Positions 16,125-24,062 of a stretch of 64,000 nt of DNA are shown here, piece by piece. The translations under genes were made by a program, and so were the position numbers. Position 1 is the stretch's first letter. Every line of letters starts with the position of its first letter. Source of the DNA: CAYZQH01 sp050300015 (GTDB lineage: Bacteria > Pseudomonadota > Gammaproteobacteria > Pseudomonadales > Cellvibrionaceae). The stretch lies in contig JBNKWZ010000008.1 in the NCBI GenBank assembly GCA_050300015.1, positions 1 to 64,000 of the forward strand, read 5' to 3'. The notes beneath the pieces are model-generated. The model ran no database searches. It saw only the letters and a list, made by a program, of their open reading frames with translations, and was not told the DNA's origin.

Positions 16125-18110
16125 TCACTCCCGCGTCAATCGCAAGTGGCCATAAACATCGAGCTCCGCGCGCCACCCCTCGCCCACCAAAGTCGTGGCC
16201 ACCTCTTCACAAATAATGGCCGGACCAAGAATTGACTGGCCGGGGGCCAAATCAGACCGCCACCAAACCTCGGTAACCCCAAGGCCAGGTAACCGCTGTT
16301 CATATCGGGCCAACCCTGGCGGCCTGGTCGCTAATGTCTGCTCTGGCGACACCTGTGCAGGCACCGATATCTGCACTCGAATATTCACCAGTTCAACGTC
16401 CAAATCCAGCGCGTGGCCCAATTGGCTTTTGTGCGCCTGATGAAACTGTCGAATCACACTTGCCACATCGCCCGACCAGGGCAGGTTGATGTAAAACGAC
16501 TGCCCAAGGTAGCGGCAATCCACGCTAAAAACCTCACTCAACTGCTCGACCGAACCTTCAGCGGCCAAGGCGCATTTGCCCTCAACTGCCAAGCATGTCA
16601 TCTCTTCGCCGAGCACTTGATTACTAACGGCGGTCAAAGGTCGCAGGATAGTTTTGGATAACTGTCGCGTTTTGGGCGCTACCAACATACCAAAAGCGGA
16701 TAGCACGCCGCCATTGGCCGGCACCAGTATCCGCTTAACGTTCAGCGCCTCTGCCAAAGCACACATGTGTAAGCCACCGGCACCGCCAAAACAGCACAGG
16801 TCAAAATCTGCCGGATTGTGGCCCTTGTGCACGCTCATCACCCGCAAGGCCGCGGCCATATGCTCGTTGGCCAATGTCACGATGCCTTGGGCCGCCTCAA
16901 TGGTGCTCACACCCAAGGCTTTTGCGATGGTGCCAACCGCTGACTCCGCTTCAGCCAACGCCAGCGGCATTCGCCCACCCAAAAAGAACTCGGGTCGCAA
17001 CCGACCCAACACCGCATTGGCGTCGGTGACGGTCGCTTGTTGCCCGCCCAGACCGTAACAGGCCGGCCCTGGATGCGCACCAGCAGAAGCTGGTCCCACG
17101 TGTAACAAGCCGCCCTTGTCTAGAAAAGCCAATGAACCGCCGCCTGCGCCAATCGTGTGCATATCCACCATCGGTACTGCAACAGGGTAGGGGCCAAGGC
17201 GTGCTTCACTGGAAAGCGCAATGGCGCCATCCAGCAATGCCACGTCTGTAGAGGTTCCACCCATATCAAAAGTAAGTAAGCGATCACACTCAGCCTGTTT
17301 GCCAATGAACAAGGCCCCCGCGAGGCCACCGGCAGGACCAGACAACAGCATATTCACCGCGCGCCGACTCGCCACTGCCGCACTCATGGTACCGCCACTC
17401 GACTGCATCACGCCCAACGGGCAGGGTGTTACGGCTTGATGTAAGCGGGTTAGGTAATCTGCCACTTTGGGGCCCAACCAGGCGTTTAACCAGGTAGCCA
17501 TGCCGCGCTCGTATTCTTTGTACTCTGCCAGTACTTCATGCGAGCAACTGACAAAGGCAACATCAGCCAATGCCGCCGCCAGGCGTTGCTCTTCCTCGGG
17601 GTTTTGATACGCAAACAACAAATTGATCGCGATGGCTTCAGGCGCTAGCGCCTCAACGGCCGCGACCACTCGCGCAATCTCTTCGTTGGTTAAGGCCTCC
17701 ACCACAGTACCATCGGCCCCTCGACGGCAGGCAACCTCTACGCATAGAGACGCAGGAACAGGTGGAATAGGGTCACTCGGTTGCAGGGCATAAATGTCAT
17801 CGCGATTTTGGCGGCCAAGGGTGAGCATATCGCCAAAACCTGCGTTGGTGATAAAAGCGGTGCGAACCCCCTTGCCCTCAAGTGCTGCATTAGTGGCGAC
17901 GGTACTGCCATGCACGATGCTCACAGCTCCCTTTTGTACCGCCTCGGTTAACTCAAGGTCTTCGATGCCTTGTACAATGGCGCGCTCTGGTGACTCTGGC
18001 GTAGACAGTACTTTATGAATACGTGCGCCTTCTGGACCCCAAAGGTACAAATCGGTAAAAGTGCCACCGGTATCAACGCCGAGATAATGTGTTAGTTGTG
18101 TCATACCCAT
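16125..18110 (-). CDS. Hydantoinase A/5-oxoprolinase family protein (orphan HyuA-like)
   Basis: The 661-residue protein is a full HyuA-type ATPase subunit. The N-terminal domain begins LGVDTGGTFTDLYLW (phosphate-binding) and continues with IVHGSTVATNAALEGKG. The central domain has LLSGPAGGLAGALFIG, LLTFDMGGTSTDVALLDG and IGAGGGSLAFLDKGG. The CFGGAGGLHMCALAEALNV block and a C-terminal beta domain follow. Such subunits hydrolyse ATP to open cyclic amides (hydantoins, 5-oxoproline) and normally work with a HyuB subunit, which is absent from both sides. A GTG-adjacent start at MTQLTHYLG (18104) is possible. Substrate cannot be told from sequence. It is divergent from mutM with 22 bases between. 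Confidence 0.85.
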   Translation of the reverse strand: MGMTQLTHYLGVDTGGTFTDLYLWGPEGARIHKVLSTPESPERAIVQGIEDLELTEAVQKGAVSIVHGSTVATNAALEGKGVRTAFITNAGFGDMLTLGRQNRDDIYALQPSDPIPPVPASLCVEVACRRGADGTVVEALTNEEIARVVAAVEALAPEAIAINLLFAYQNPEEEQRLAAALADVAFVSCSHEVLAEYKEYERGMATWLNAWLGPKVADYLTRLHQAVTPCPLGVMQSSGGTMSAAVASRRAVNMLLSGPAGGLAGALFIGKQAECDRLLTFDMGGTSTDVALLDGAIALSSEARLGPYPVAVPMVDMHTIGAGGGSLAFLDKGGLLHVGPASAGAHPGPACYGLGGQQATVTDANAVLGRLRPEFFLGGRMPLALAEAESAVGTIAKALGVSTIEAAQGIVTLANEHMAAALRVMSVHKGHNPADFDLCCFGGAGGLHMCALAEALNVKRILVPANGGVLSAFGMLVAPKTRQLSKTILRPLTAVSNQVLGEEMTCLAVEGKCALAAEGSVEQLSEVFSVDCRYLGQSFYINLPWSGDVASVIRQFHQAHKSQLGHALDLDVELVNIRVQISVPAQVSPEQTLATRPPGLARYEQRLPGLGVTEVWWRSDLAPGQSILGPAIICEEVATTLVGEGWRAELDVYGHLRLTRE

Positions 18111-18132
18111 CTAGATTTGTGAGGAAAGGGCT

Positions 18133-18948
18133 GTGCCCGAATTACCTGAAGTTGAAACCACCTTACGCGGCATTGGCCCCCACATTCAGGGTAAGCGGGT
18201 GCAACGCTGTATTATCCGCAACCCTAACTTGCGCTGGCCCATATCGCCGACCTTAACCCAGGCCGTGGAAGGTCAAAGGCTAAACCAGCTTTCTCGGCGA
18301 GGTAAATATTTAATTCTTTCTTTTGCCCAAGGTCATGCCCTATGGCATTTAGGAATGTCTGGGAGCCTACGTATTGTACCCGCATCGAAGCCCCCGGCCA
18401 CCCACGACCATGTGGATTGGGTATTTGGCCCCAAAATAGTGTTGCGCTATCACGACCCACGGCGTTTTGGCGCTTTACTCTGGACAGAAGACCCTGTGGC
18501 CTGCCATCCGTTAATTCAGCACTTAGGCCCAGAGCCGCTCGGTGCAGATTTTAACGGCGACTACCTCTATCAAAAATCGCGCAAGCGCTCACAAGCGGTG
18601 AAGACTTTTATAATGGACGCCAAAGTGGTGGTGGGAGTGGGCAATATCTACGCAAACGAAGCCTTGTTTTTAAGCGGCATTCACCCCTTTAAAGCCTGCG
18701 GCAAACTCAGTAAACCACAATACCAACGCCTCGCTGACACCATCACCCAAGTACTGCAATTTGCCATTACCCGCGGCGGCACCACTTTGCGAGATTTCGT
18801 CGGCGGCGACGGCAAACCCGGTTATTTCGCGCAGGAGTTATTCGTATACGGCAGAGGTAGCAAGCCCTGCAAGCAGTGTGGCAAAGCACTCACTGAAAAA
18901 GTTTTGGCACAGAGGGCTACGGTTTATTGCACGCAATGCCAGCGGTGA
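18133..18948 (+). CDS. mutM: Formamidopyrimidine-DNA glycosylase
   Basis: The 271-residue protein removes 8-oxoguanine and formamidopyrimidines and nicks the strand by beta,delta-elimination. It starts with GTG; the next residues PELPEVETT give the catalytic Pro and Glu once Met is removed. The conserved Lys is in SRRGKYLILSF, the helix-two-turn-helix is around DAKVVVGVGNIYANEALF, and the C-terminal zinc finger is CKQCG and CTQC with the Arg loop QRATVYC. All active-site features are intact and the length is typical. GAGGAAAGG stands just before the start. Confidence 0.96.
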   Translation: MPELPEVETTLRGIGPHIQGKRVQRCIIRNPNLRWPISPTLTQAVEGQRLNQLSRRGKYLILSFAQGHALWHLGMSGSLRIVPASKPPATHDHVDWVFGPKIVLRYHDPRRFGALLWTEDPVACHPLIQHLGPEPLGADFNGDYLYQKSRKRSQAVKTFIMDAKVVVGVGNIYANEALFLSGIHPFKACGKLSKPQYQRLADTITQVLQFAITRGGTTLRDFVGGDGKPGYFAQELFVYGRGSKPCKQCGKALTEKVLAQRATVYCTQCQR

Positions 18949-18994
18949 GGCTATCTGCAGACTGATGTTCTGTCTGGGGTAAGAAACGGGCGTT

Positions 18995-19011
18995 GCCGCG
19001 CTTGCGGCTTT
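18995..19011 (+). terminator. Weak terminator after mutM
   Basis: GCCGC and GCGGC form a 5-bp GC stem with a GCTT loop, followed by only TTT, about 46 bases after the mutM stop. It lies inside repeat copy 2, so the hairpin may belong to the repeat. Confidence 0.3.
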
Positions 19012-19136
19012 GGGATCGAGAACGTCGTGAGTCGGGGCACACCGCTCCATGCTGACTTAGAATAGAGTGAATTGTTAGTCGGACCACGCCGCTCCTGCGC
19101 TTCCTGCGCCCGCGGCATACCGTACGTCCTGTACAT
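19012..19136 (-). repeat. Terminator-linked dispersed repeat, copy 2
   Basis: Read on the minus strand, the sequence after the halogenase terminator is ATGTACAGGACGTACGGTAT and on to CCGCGGGCGCAGG. It matches copy 1 base for base over the first 25 or so positions. It goes on with GGAGCGGCGTGGTCCGACTA, again as in copy 1, and a second looser unit lies at 19024-19052 (CGTGAGTCGGGGCACACCGC). The remaining bases up to 19295 hold only the terminator and unremarkable sequence. Confidence 0.72.
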
Positions 19137-19173
19137 AAAAAAACCCAGCGGCCTTGGGGGGAACCACTGGGTT
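19137..19173 (-). terminator. Terminator of halogenase block 1
   Basis: On the minus strand AACCCAG pairs with CTGGGTT around an 18-base loop, followed by a run of seven T. It lies about 120 bases after the last halogenase-family gene of block 1. Confidence 0.75.
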
Positions 19174-19295
19174 AGGGAGGCGCCAATAGCAACACCTGTG
19201 GGAGTGTTCGTGCGCCTCCTACTGCTTTGGAAACCACGGTGCGCGCTAAGTTCCCGACAACCTCAAAAAACTTTTATTTGAATTGGACACTAAAA

Positions 19296-20810
19296 TCATT
19301 CGTTAAGCGGCGCTTTACAATTTTTTTCAATGAAGTCTGAATGGCTGGGCATATAGTCTGCAGATTTGGCCACCACACGCTTAACCTGTTCCAATCTTCG
19401 TAAGATTTCATCATCAGGGAGCGTGTCCGCCAAGGGGTGGTATCGCTTTGGCGCAACACCCTGACCATGAAACACTTCTAACCAACTGGTTTCATTAAAC
19501 AACTCGTTGTTAAAGCGATGCAGAGTGCCATTGGCACGAAATACATCTATTTTGTGCTGCAATGAATCGGGTATGGACATATTTTTACAATACCGCCAAA
19601 ACTCAGAATCTTCTCGTTCTGTTGCCTTGTAGTGCAGTATTAAAAAATCACGTATGGAGGTGTATTCCAAATCCACCTGGCGATTAAATTCGTCCGTGAT
19701 GGCTTGGTTAAAATCTCGCGTGGGGAACATGGACATTAAACGTGAAATGGCCGACTGCACCAAATGGATACTGGTGGACTCCAAAGGCTCCATAAAGCCA
19801 CTGGCCAACCCCAGCGCAATGCAGTTTTTTTTCCAAACCTCTTTGCGCTTACCCGCTTTAAAGCGAAACAATCGTGGCTCACTTAATGGTTGCGCATCTA
19901 GGTTGTCGAGCAAGATTGCTTGGGCCTGTTGTTCGTCCATAAAAGGTGAACTGAACACATGCCCATTGCCCGTGCGGTGCTGTAAAGGAATACGCCATTG
20001 CCAGCCGGCACTGTGCGCTGTGGCACGCGTGTAGGGCAAAAGCGGTTCGGTTTTTTCACAAGGGACTGCCCATGCGCTATCACACGGGAGCCAATGGGTC
20101 CAATCTTCATACCCGGCTTTTAGGGCGTCTTCAATCAATAGGCCTTGAAACCCAGAGCAATCGATAAATAAATCCGCAGACAAACTGGAACCGTCATTAA
20201 GCGTCACAGATTCTATAAAACCTGAATGCTCATTTAGGTTCACTTTTTCGATATGGCCAACGGTGTGCTTAACGCCTTGCCGCAACGCATAGCCTTTTAA
20301 AAAATTCGCATAAAGGCCCGCGTCAAATTGAAAGGCATACACAATATTAGATAGGGGAGAGTCTCCGGCATTCACCGAACGCATGAATTTATTCTGCTGG
20401 CTGGCAACACAATTCAGGGTGTACGCGGCAATATCATCGGCCTGCTGCTTTTGTCGCATTTTCCACCAGTAGTGGTAGAACTGAAGATAGTGCATGTCGC
20501 GCCCAACATCACCAAAGGCGTGGATGTAACGGCTGCCCGGTTTTAGCCAATCGACAAATTCAATTCCTAATTTAAAAGTCCCTTGGGTACATTTTAAAAA
20601 TTCATCTTCATTCAAACCCAAAGTTTTATTAAAGACCACAATCTGCGGAATGGTTGCCTCGCCGACACCAACGGTGGGCTGCTGACTGGATTCCACCAAG
20701 TGGATAGAACACTGTTCTCCATCCAAAAATTTAGACAGGGAGACGGCCGCCATCCAACCTGCGGTACCACCACCAACTATGGTGATTGTGCGAATATTGT
20801 TATTCGTCAT
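19296..20810 (-). CDS. Flavin-dependent tryptophan-halogenase family protein, block 1 distal (canonical)
   Basis: This 504-residue protein of the PrnA/RebH family keeps every family hallmark I can see. It has the FAD motif VGGGTAGWM near residue 11 and GVGEATIPQ. The lysine that activates hypohalous acid is in GTFKLGIEFVDW (equivalent of RebH Lys79). The motif GWQWRIPL (WxWxIP) blocks monooxygenase chemistry, and the active-site Glu is in MEPLESTSIH. A flavin reductase would have to supply FADH2; none is nearby. Homologues clustered with TonB receptors in polysaccharide degraders have no proven substrate, so halogenation of tryptophan itself is not implied. It is last in block 1, 12 bases after the degenerate paralogue, and is followed by a terminator. 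Confidence 0.85.
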   Translation of the reverse strand: MTNNNIRTITIVGGGTAGWMAAVSLSKFLDGEQCSIHLVESSQQPTVGVGEATIPQIVVFNKTLGLNEDEFLKCTQGTFKLGIEFVDWLKPGSRYIHAFGDVGRDMHYLQFYHYWWKMRQKQQADDIAAYTLNCVASQQNKFMRSVNAGDSPLSNIVYAFQFDAGLYANFLKGYALRQGVKHTVGHIEKVNLNEHSGFIESVTLNDGSSLSADLFIDCSGFQGLLIEDALKAGYEDWTHWLPCDSAWAVPCEKTEPLLPYTRATAHSAGWQWRIPLQHRTGNGHVFSSPFMDEQQAQAILLDNLDAQPLSEPRLFRFKAGKRKEVWKKNCIALGLASGFMEPLESTSIHLVQSAISRLMSMFPTRDFNQAITDEFNRQVDLEYTSIRDFLILHYKATEREDSEFWRYCKNMSIPDSLQHKIDVFRANGTLHRFNNELFNETSWLEVFHGQGVAPKRYHPLADTLPDDEILRRLEQVKRVVAKSADYMPSHSDFIEKNCKAPLNE

Positions 20811-20822
20811 AGTACTTTCCGA

Positions 20823-22358
20823 TTAACTCGTTGGGCCTATTATAGGCATTCGTAATAGTGCTGTTAAATATTGTCGATGATCCTTCACGCCCTCAAGCGC
20901 GCGCGTGATCGCCATTTGGAGTTTTGCCATATGATGGGTGGCAACCGAAAGTTCCACACCTTCGGTAATCGGGTCAAGGTGTTGGGGAAAGCGATTCATT
21001 CCGATTAACAGTGACAATTGATCATTCGCACTGACAACACCTCCCTCAAAAGCTGGCCAGGTCCCTCGCCAATTATACAACTCTAATTTTTGCTGCATTT
21101 CGCTGGACAATGGCACATGGTTCCTAGCAATGCCATAAGCGCTTTTCTGGTCAGCTGCCAGCAGGCGCAGTAACCACATCGCGTCTATCACTCTGGAGAT
21201 TTTTTGACGCATCACGTTATTGTAATGCCGCCCAATGGCGGAATTTGTGGAACCCGTAGGAGTTAGTTTTGATAAAGGCTCTAACGCCGCCCAGGTTAAA
21301 TCCAATATTGAAACCATCGGTGTATTGATGTTGACGCTCGCAGGGCCTATGGCAATACAATTGTTGACCCAATGCGCCTTGGCATAATAGTCATCATCCT
21401 GTGTAATCTCTACCTTTGCGTTTTTAAAGCGCTGCTGAAAAGCCTCTATCATTTCTGGAGGACAATCTTCAGCATTGGTCAAAACACTCAATTGCGAATA
21501 ACAGAGACTGTGCTGCATATATTCCATGCCTATTGGAAGTAACGTTGCAATATCACAGGAAAGATTGGCAGATTTATTGTCAAGCAACGCCCTCAAACGA
21601 AGACCCAGGGTAGCGCTTGTATCAATTGATTTTTTTGCCAGATCTTGCACAGCGTTTTGCAAAGGCTTCTGCGTACGAACCAATGTTCGTGACGGGGTGC
21701 AATCGAAAAACAGCTCTGCTTGCAACGCATGGCCATCCACCCACACCGATTGAATATCTCCGGCATCCTTTAATTGGACGCGTTCAATCTGTGCGTCATA
21801 AAAATCGATTTTTGTGTGCACGCGCTTGGCCAGCCATCGACAAAATTGTTGCTCATCAAAATGCCAACCATAACGCAGTGAAGAGAAAATTGAGGTGGGA
21901 TCATCCACTGGGTGGCAAAATTTATCCAGCCTTGCCAAGTGCGCCGCCAGTGAAAATTCATGATAGGGGGGTAAAGACTCTCTAATGGATTTTAGTAGTT
22001 TCCAATACAGCTTGTAAAAAGCCAAATGTTGAATAGGCGCGCCTAGCTCTCCCCAGGTTTGAACATGCGTATGCTTGATACCTCGCCAGCCTTGGTAAAC
22101 CGTCGCCAATTTAAACGCTGCCGAAGAGGCCCGCATAAACTCTGCCTCAGTAGCACCAATCCATTGTAAAAAAGACCGAAACGAGGGCAACACGCTGGCC
22201 AGGCGCGGTGAACCTGGTGGCTCACCCTGAGTGACCAGAATAATCTTGGTATGGGTTCGCTCATACCGCTTTAACAAGTAGGCACAGGTCATCCAAGCGG
22301 CGGTTCCGCCACCAGCAACAAGTATGCGTTTCGGTGCACGGCCGTCAATGGAATCCAT
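20823..22358 (-). CDS. Degenerate halogenase-family protein, block 1 middle
   Basis: The 511-residue protein aligns end to end with its neighbours but has lost most catalytic motifs. The FAD glycine motif is largely kept (VAGGGTAAWM) and so is the lysine position (AAFKLATVYQGW). GVGEAT is replaced by SPRLASVLPSF, no WxWxIP exists, and the EPLEST segment is replaced by VNINTPMVSIL. It may bind flavin but should not halogenate. A non-catalytic partner or a changed reaction are both possible. The frame is intact over 1.5 kb with normal codon use, so it is not a recent pseudogene. It lies between two canonical paralogues with gaps of 12 and 44 bases, clearly one operon. Confidence 0.72.
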   Translation of the reverse strand: MDSIDGRAPKRILVAGGGTAAWMTCAYLLKRYERTHTKIILVTQGEPPGSPRLASVLPSFRSFLQWIGATEAEFMRASSAAFKLATVYQGWRGIKHTHVQTWGELGAPIQHLAFYKLYWKLLKSIRESLPPYHEFSLAAHLARLDKFCHPVDDPTSIFSSLRYGWHFDEQQFCRWLAKRVHTKIDFYDAQIERVQLKDAGDIQSVWVDGHALQAELFFDCTPSRTLVRTQKPLQNAVQDLAKKSIDTSATLGLRLRALLDNKSANLSCDIATLLPIGMEYMQHSLCYSQLSVLTNAEDCPPEMIEAFQQRFKNAKVEITQDDDYYAKAHWVNNCIAIGPASVNINTPMVSILDLTWAALEPLSKLTPTGSTNSAIGRHYNNVMRQKISRVIDAMWLLRLLAADQKSAYGIARNHVPLSSEMQQKLELYNWRGTWPAFEGGVVSANDQLSLLIGMNRFPQHLDPITEGVELSVATHHMAKLQMAITRALEGVKDHRQYLTALLRMPIIGPTS

Positions 22359-22402
22359 GGGGGTTCCGGCAAAAGCTCAAACGAGAATGTCGGTGCGCAC
22401 AT

Positions 22403-23944
22403 CTAGGCATAGAGACTCCGGCCAGGACGGTGGCCATTTTGGGTGTTTTCATGCAAACACTGCTTGAGGGCTTGTTGGTGATTGGGGATGGCCCCCAGCC
22501 CTTGGTTAACCTCCGAAGCAAGCAACGCCAACACCTCCGATAGCTCTTTCTCTGAGTAGCTCTGAACACAAGGGTGCAATTGCCTTGGATAATGTGCTTG
22601 GCCACACATAACCGCCAACCAGCTCGGCTCTGCGAATGCGCCATTTTCTTCTTCTATGACAACGCCAGCTTCTTCATAAGCGGCCATTTTGGCTTGCAAA
22701 GAATCGGGAATCGGCATATTGGCACAATACTGCCAAAAAGCTTCATCTTTTCGCTTATTCAGTTTGTAATGCAGAATAATAAAATCCCGTATGGTTTCAT
22801 ATTCTTTGTTCAACGCGGTATTGAACTGTTGTCGCTCTTTTTCGTAATCTTGGCTCACCGGAAACAATTCTACCAACTTGTAAATAGCGGATTGAATCAA
22901 GTGAATACTCGTGGACTCCAAAGGTTCGAGAAAGCCGCTGGAAAGACCAATGGCCACACAGTTTTTTTTCCACCCCACTTGCCTACAACCAGCACCAAAA
23001 CGGAATGGTTTAGGGTCTGCCAACCGTTGATTGTTCAACCCACTGACAAATTCAGTATTGGCCTTCTCATCACTGATAAAATTAGATGCGTAAACCAACC
23101 CATTGCCCATTCTATTTTGGAGTGGAATACGCCACTGCCAACCGGCTGATCGAGCAGCTGATACGGTGTACGGAGGGTAATCGTCTAGCAGTGCGGTGGG
23201 TGCCGCCAAAGCGCGGTCACATGGCAGCCAGTGGCTCCAATCTTGAAACGAAACCCCCAAAGCTTGCCCCAATAAGCGAGCCCTAAAACCCGTACAATCA
23301 ATATAGAGGTCGCCTTGGTACTCGCTACCGTCTGCCAATTTTAACGATTCTATCGCGCCACTATTTTGATCGAGTTTGACTTCCTGAACGGTTCCCTGTT
23401 TGTGAATGACGCCGTGGCTTTCACTCCACTGCCTTAAAAAATGCGCATAGGCCACTGCGTCTAAATGATACGCGTAGGAAAAAGTATGACGTGGGTTGGC
23501 AGCCAGGTGAGGATGACAAAACTGATGAGCACGCGCCAATCGACCGGATAACGCGAAGGATTCAAAAGGCGCCGGGTTGAGCCCCAAAGACTTTGCCTTT
23601 AACCAAAAGTGGTGAAACCCAATTTGAGCAATCTCACGCCCATGCACACCGAAACTATGTAGGTACGACGATTTCGGGCCACTCCAATGCTCGAAACTAA
23701 TACCCAGTTTAAACGTGGCGCCTGTCGCTTTTAAAAAGGTAGGCTCGTCGATGCCCAAAAGATAATGCAAATCCCGCAGCGGAGGTAAAGTGGCTTCGCC
23801 AACGCCCACAGTTTCTATTTGTTCAGATTCAATGAGATAAATGGGCCTACTGGATCCCATCAAGCGTGCCATTACTGCAGCAGTCATCCAGCCTGCAGTG
23901 CCGCCGCCAACGATCACCATTTTGCCATTGTTTAATTGGCTCAA
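22403..23944 (-). CDS. Flavin-dependent tryptophan-halogenase family protein, block 1 proximal (canonical)
   Basis: The 513-residue protein has the complete motif set. These are VGGGTAGWMTA, GVGEATLPPL, the catalytic lysine in GATFKLGISFEHW, GWQWRIPLQNRMGNG, and the Glu motif FLEPLESTSIHLIQ. It belongs to the same subgroup as the gene at 19296-20810, sharing segments such as DWSHWLPCDRA and ESTSIH. It is first of the halogenase triplet. A terminator-like hairpin separates it from the upstream receptor gene, so its expression probably depends on read-through or on a separate promoter. Substrate unknown; the reaction is inferred from motifs. Confidence 0.85.
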   Translation of the reverse strand: MSQLNNGKMVIVGGGTAGWMTAAVMARLMGSSRPIYLIESEQIETVGVGEATLPPLRDLHYLLGIDEPTFLKATGATFKLGISFEHWSGPKSSYLHSFGVHGREIAQIGFHHFWLKAKSLGLNPAPFESFALSGRLARAHQFCHPHLAANPRHTFSYAYHLDAVAYAHFLRQWSESHGVIHKQGTVQEVKLDQNSGAIESLKLADGSEYQGDLYIDCTGFRARLLGQALGVSFQDWSHWLPCDRALAAPTALLDDYPPYTVSAARSAGWQWRIPLQNRMGNGLVYASNFISDEKANTEFVSGLNNQRLADPKPFRFGAGCRQVGWKKNCVAIGLSSGFLEPLESTSIHLIQSAIYKLVELFPVSQDYEKERQQFNTALNKEYETIRDFIILHYKLNKRKDEAFWQYCANMPIPDSLQAKMAAYEEAGVVIEEENGAFAEPSWLAVMCGQAHYPRQLHPCVQSYSEKELSEVLALLASEVNQGLGAIPNHQQALKQCLHENTQNGHRPGRSLYA

Positions 23945-23987
23945 AAGTAAACCCTTCTCAGAACTTCGGATACCTGCTATTAAAGGC

Positions 23988-24016
23988 CAAAAAAAAGCGC
24001 ACCCTTGAGTGCGCTT
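23988..24016 (-). terminator. Terminator or attenuator between receptor and halogenases, block 1
   Basis: On the minus strand AGCGCAC pairs with GTGCGCT around a six-base loop, followed by a run of eight T. It lies directly after the receptor stop and before the halogenase triplet. It should end most receptor transcripts and lower halogenase expression. Confidence 0.8.
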
Positions 24017-24062
24017 TTCAGTTTTACCATCTACGCCGACAACTTGGCGTTCTAAACCTTCA

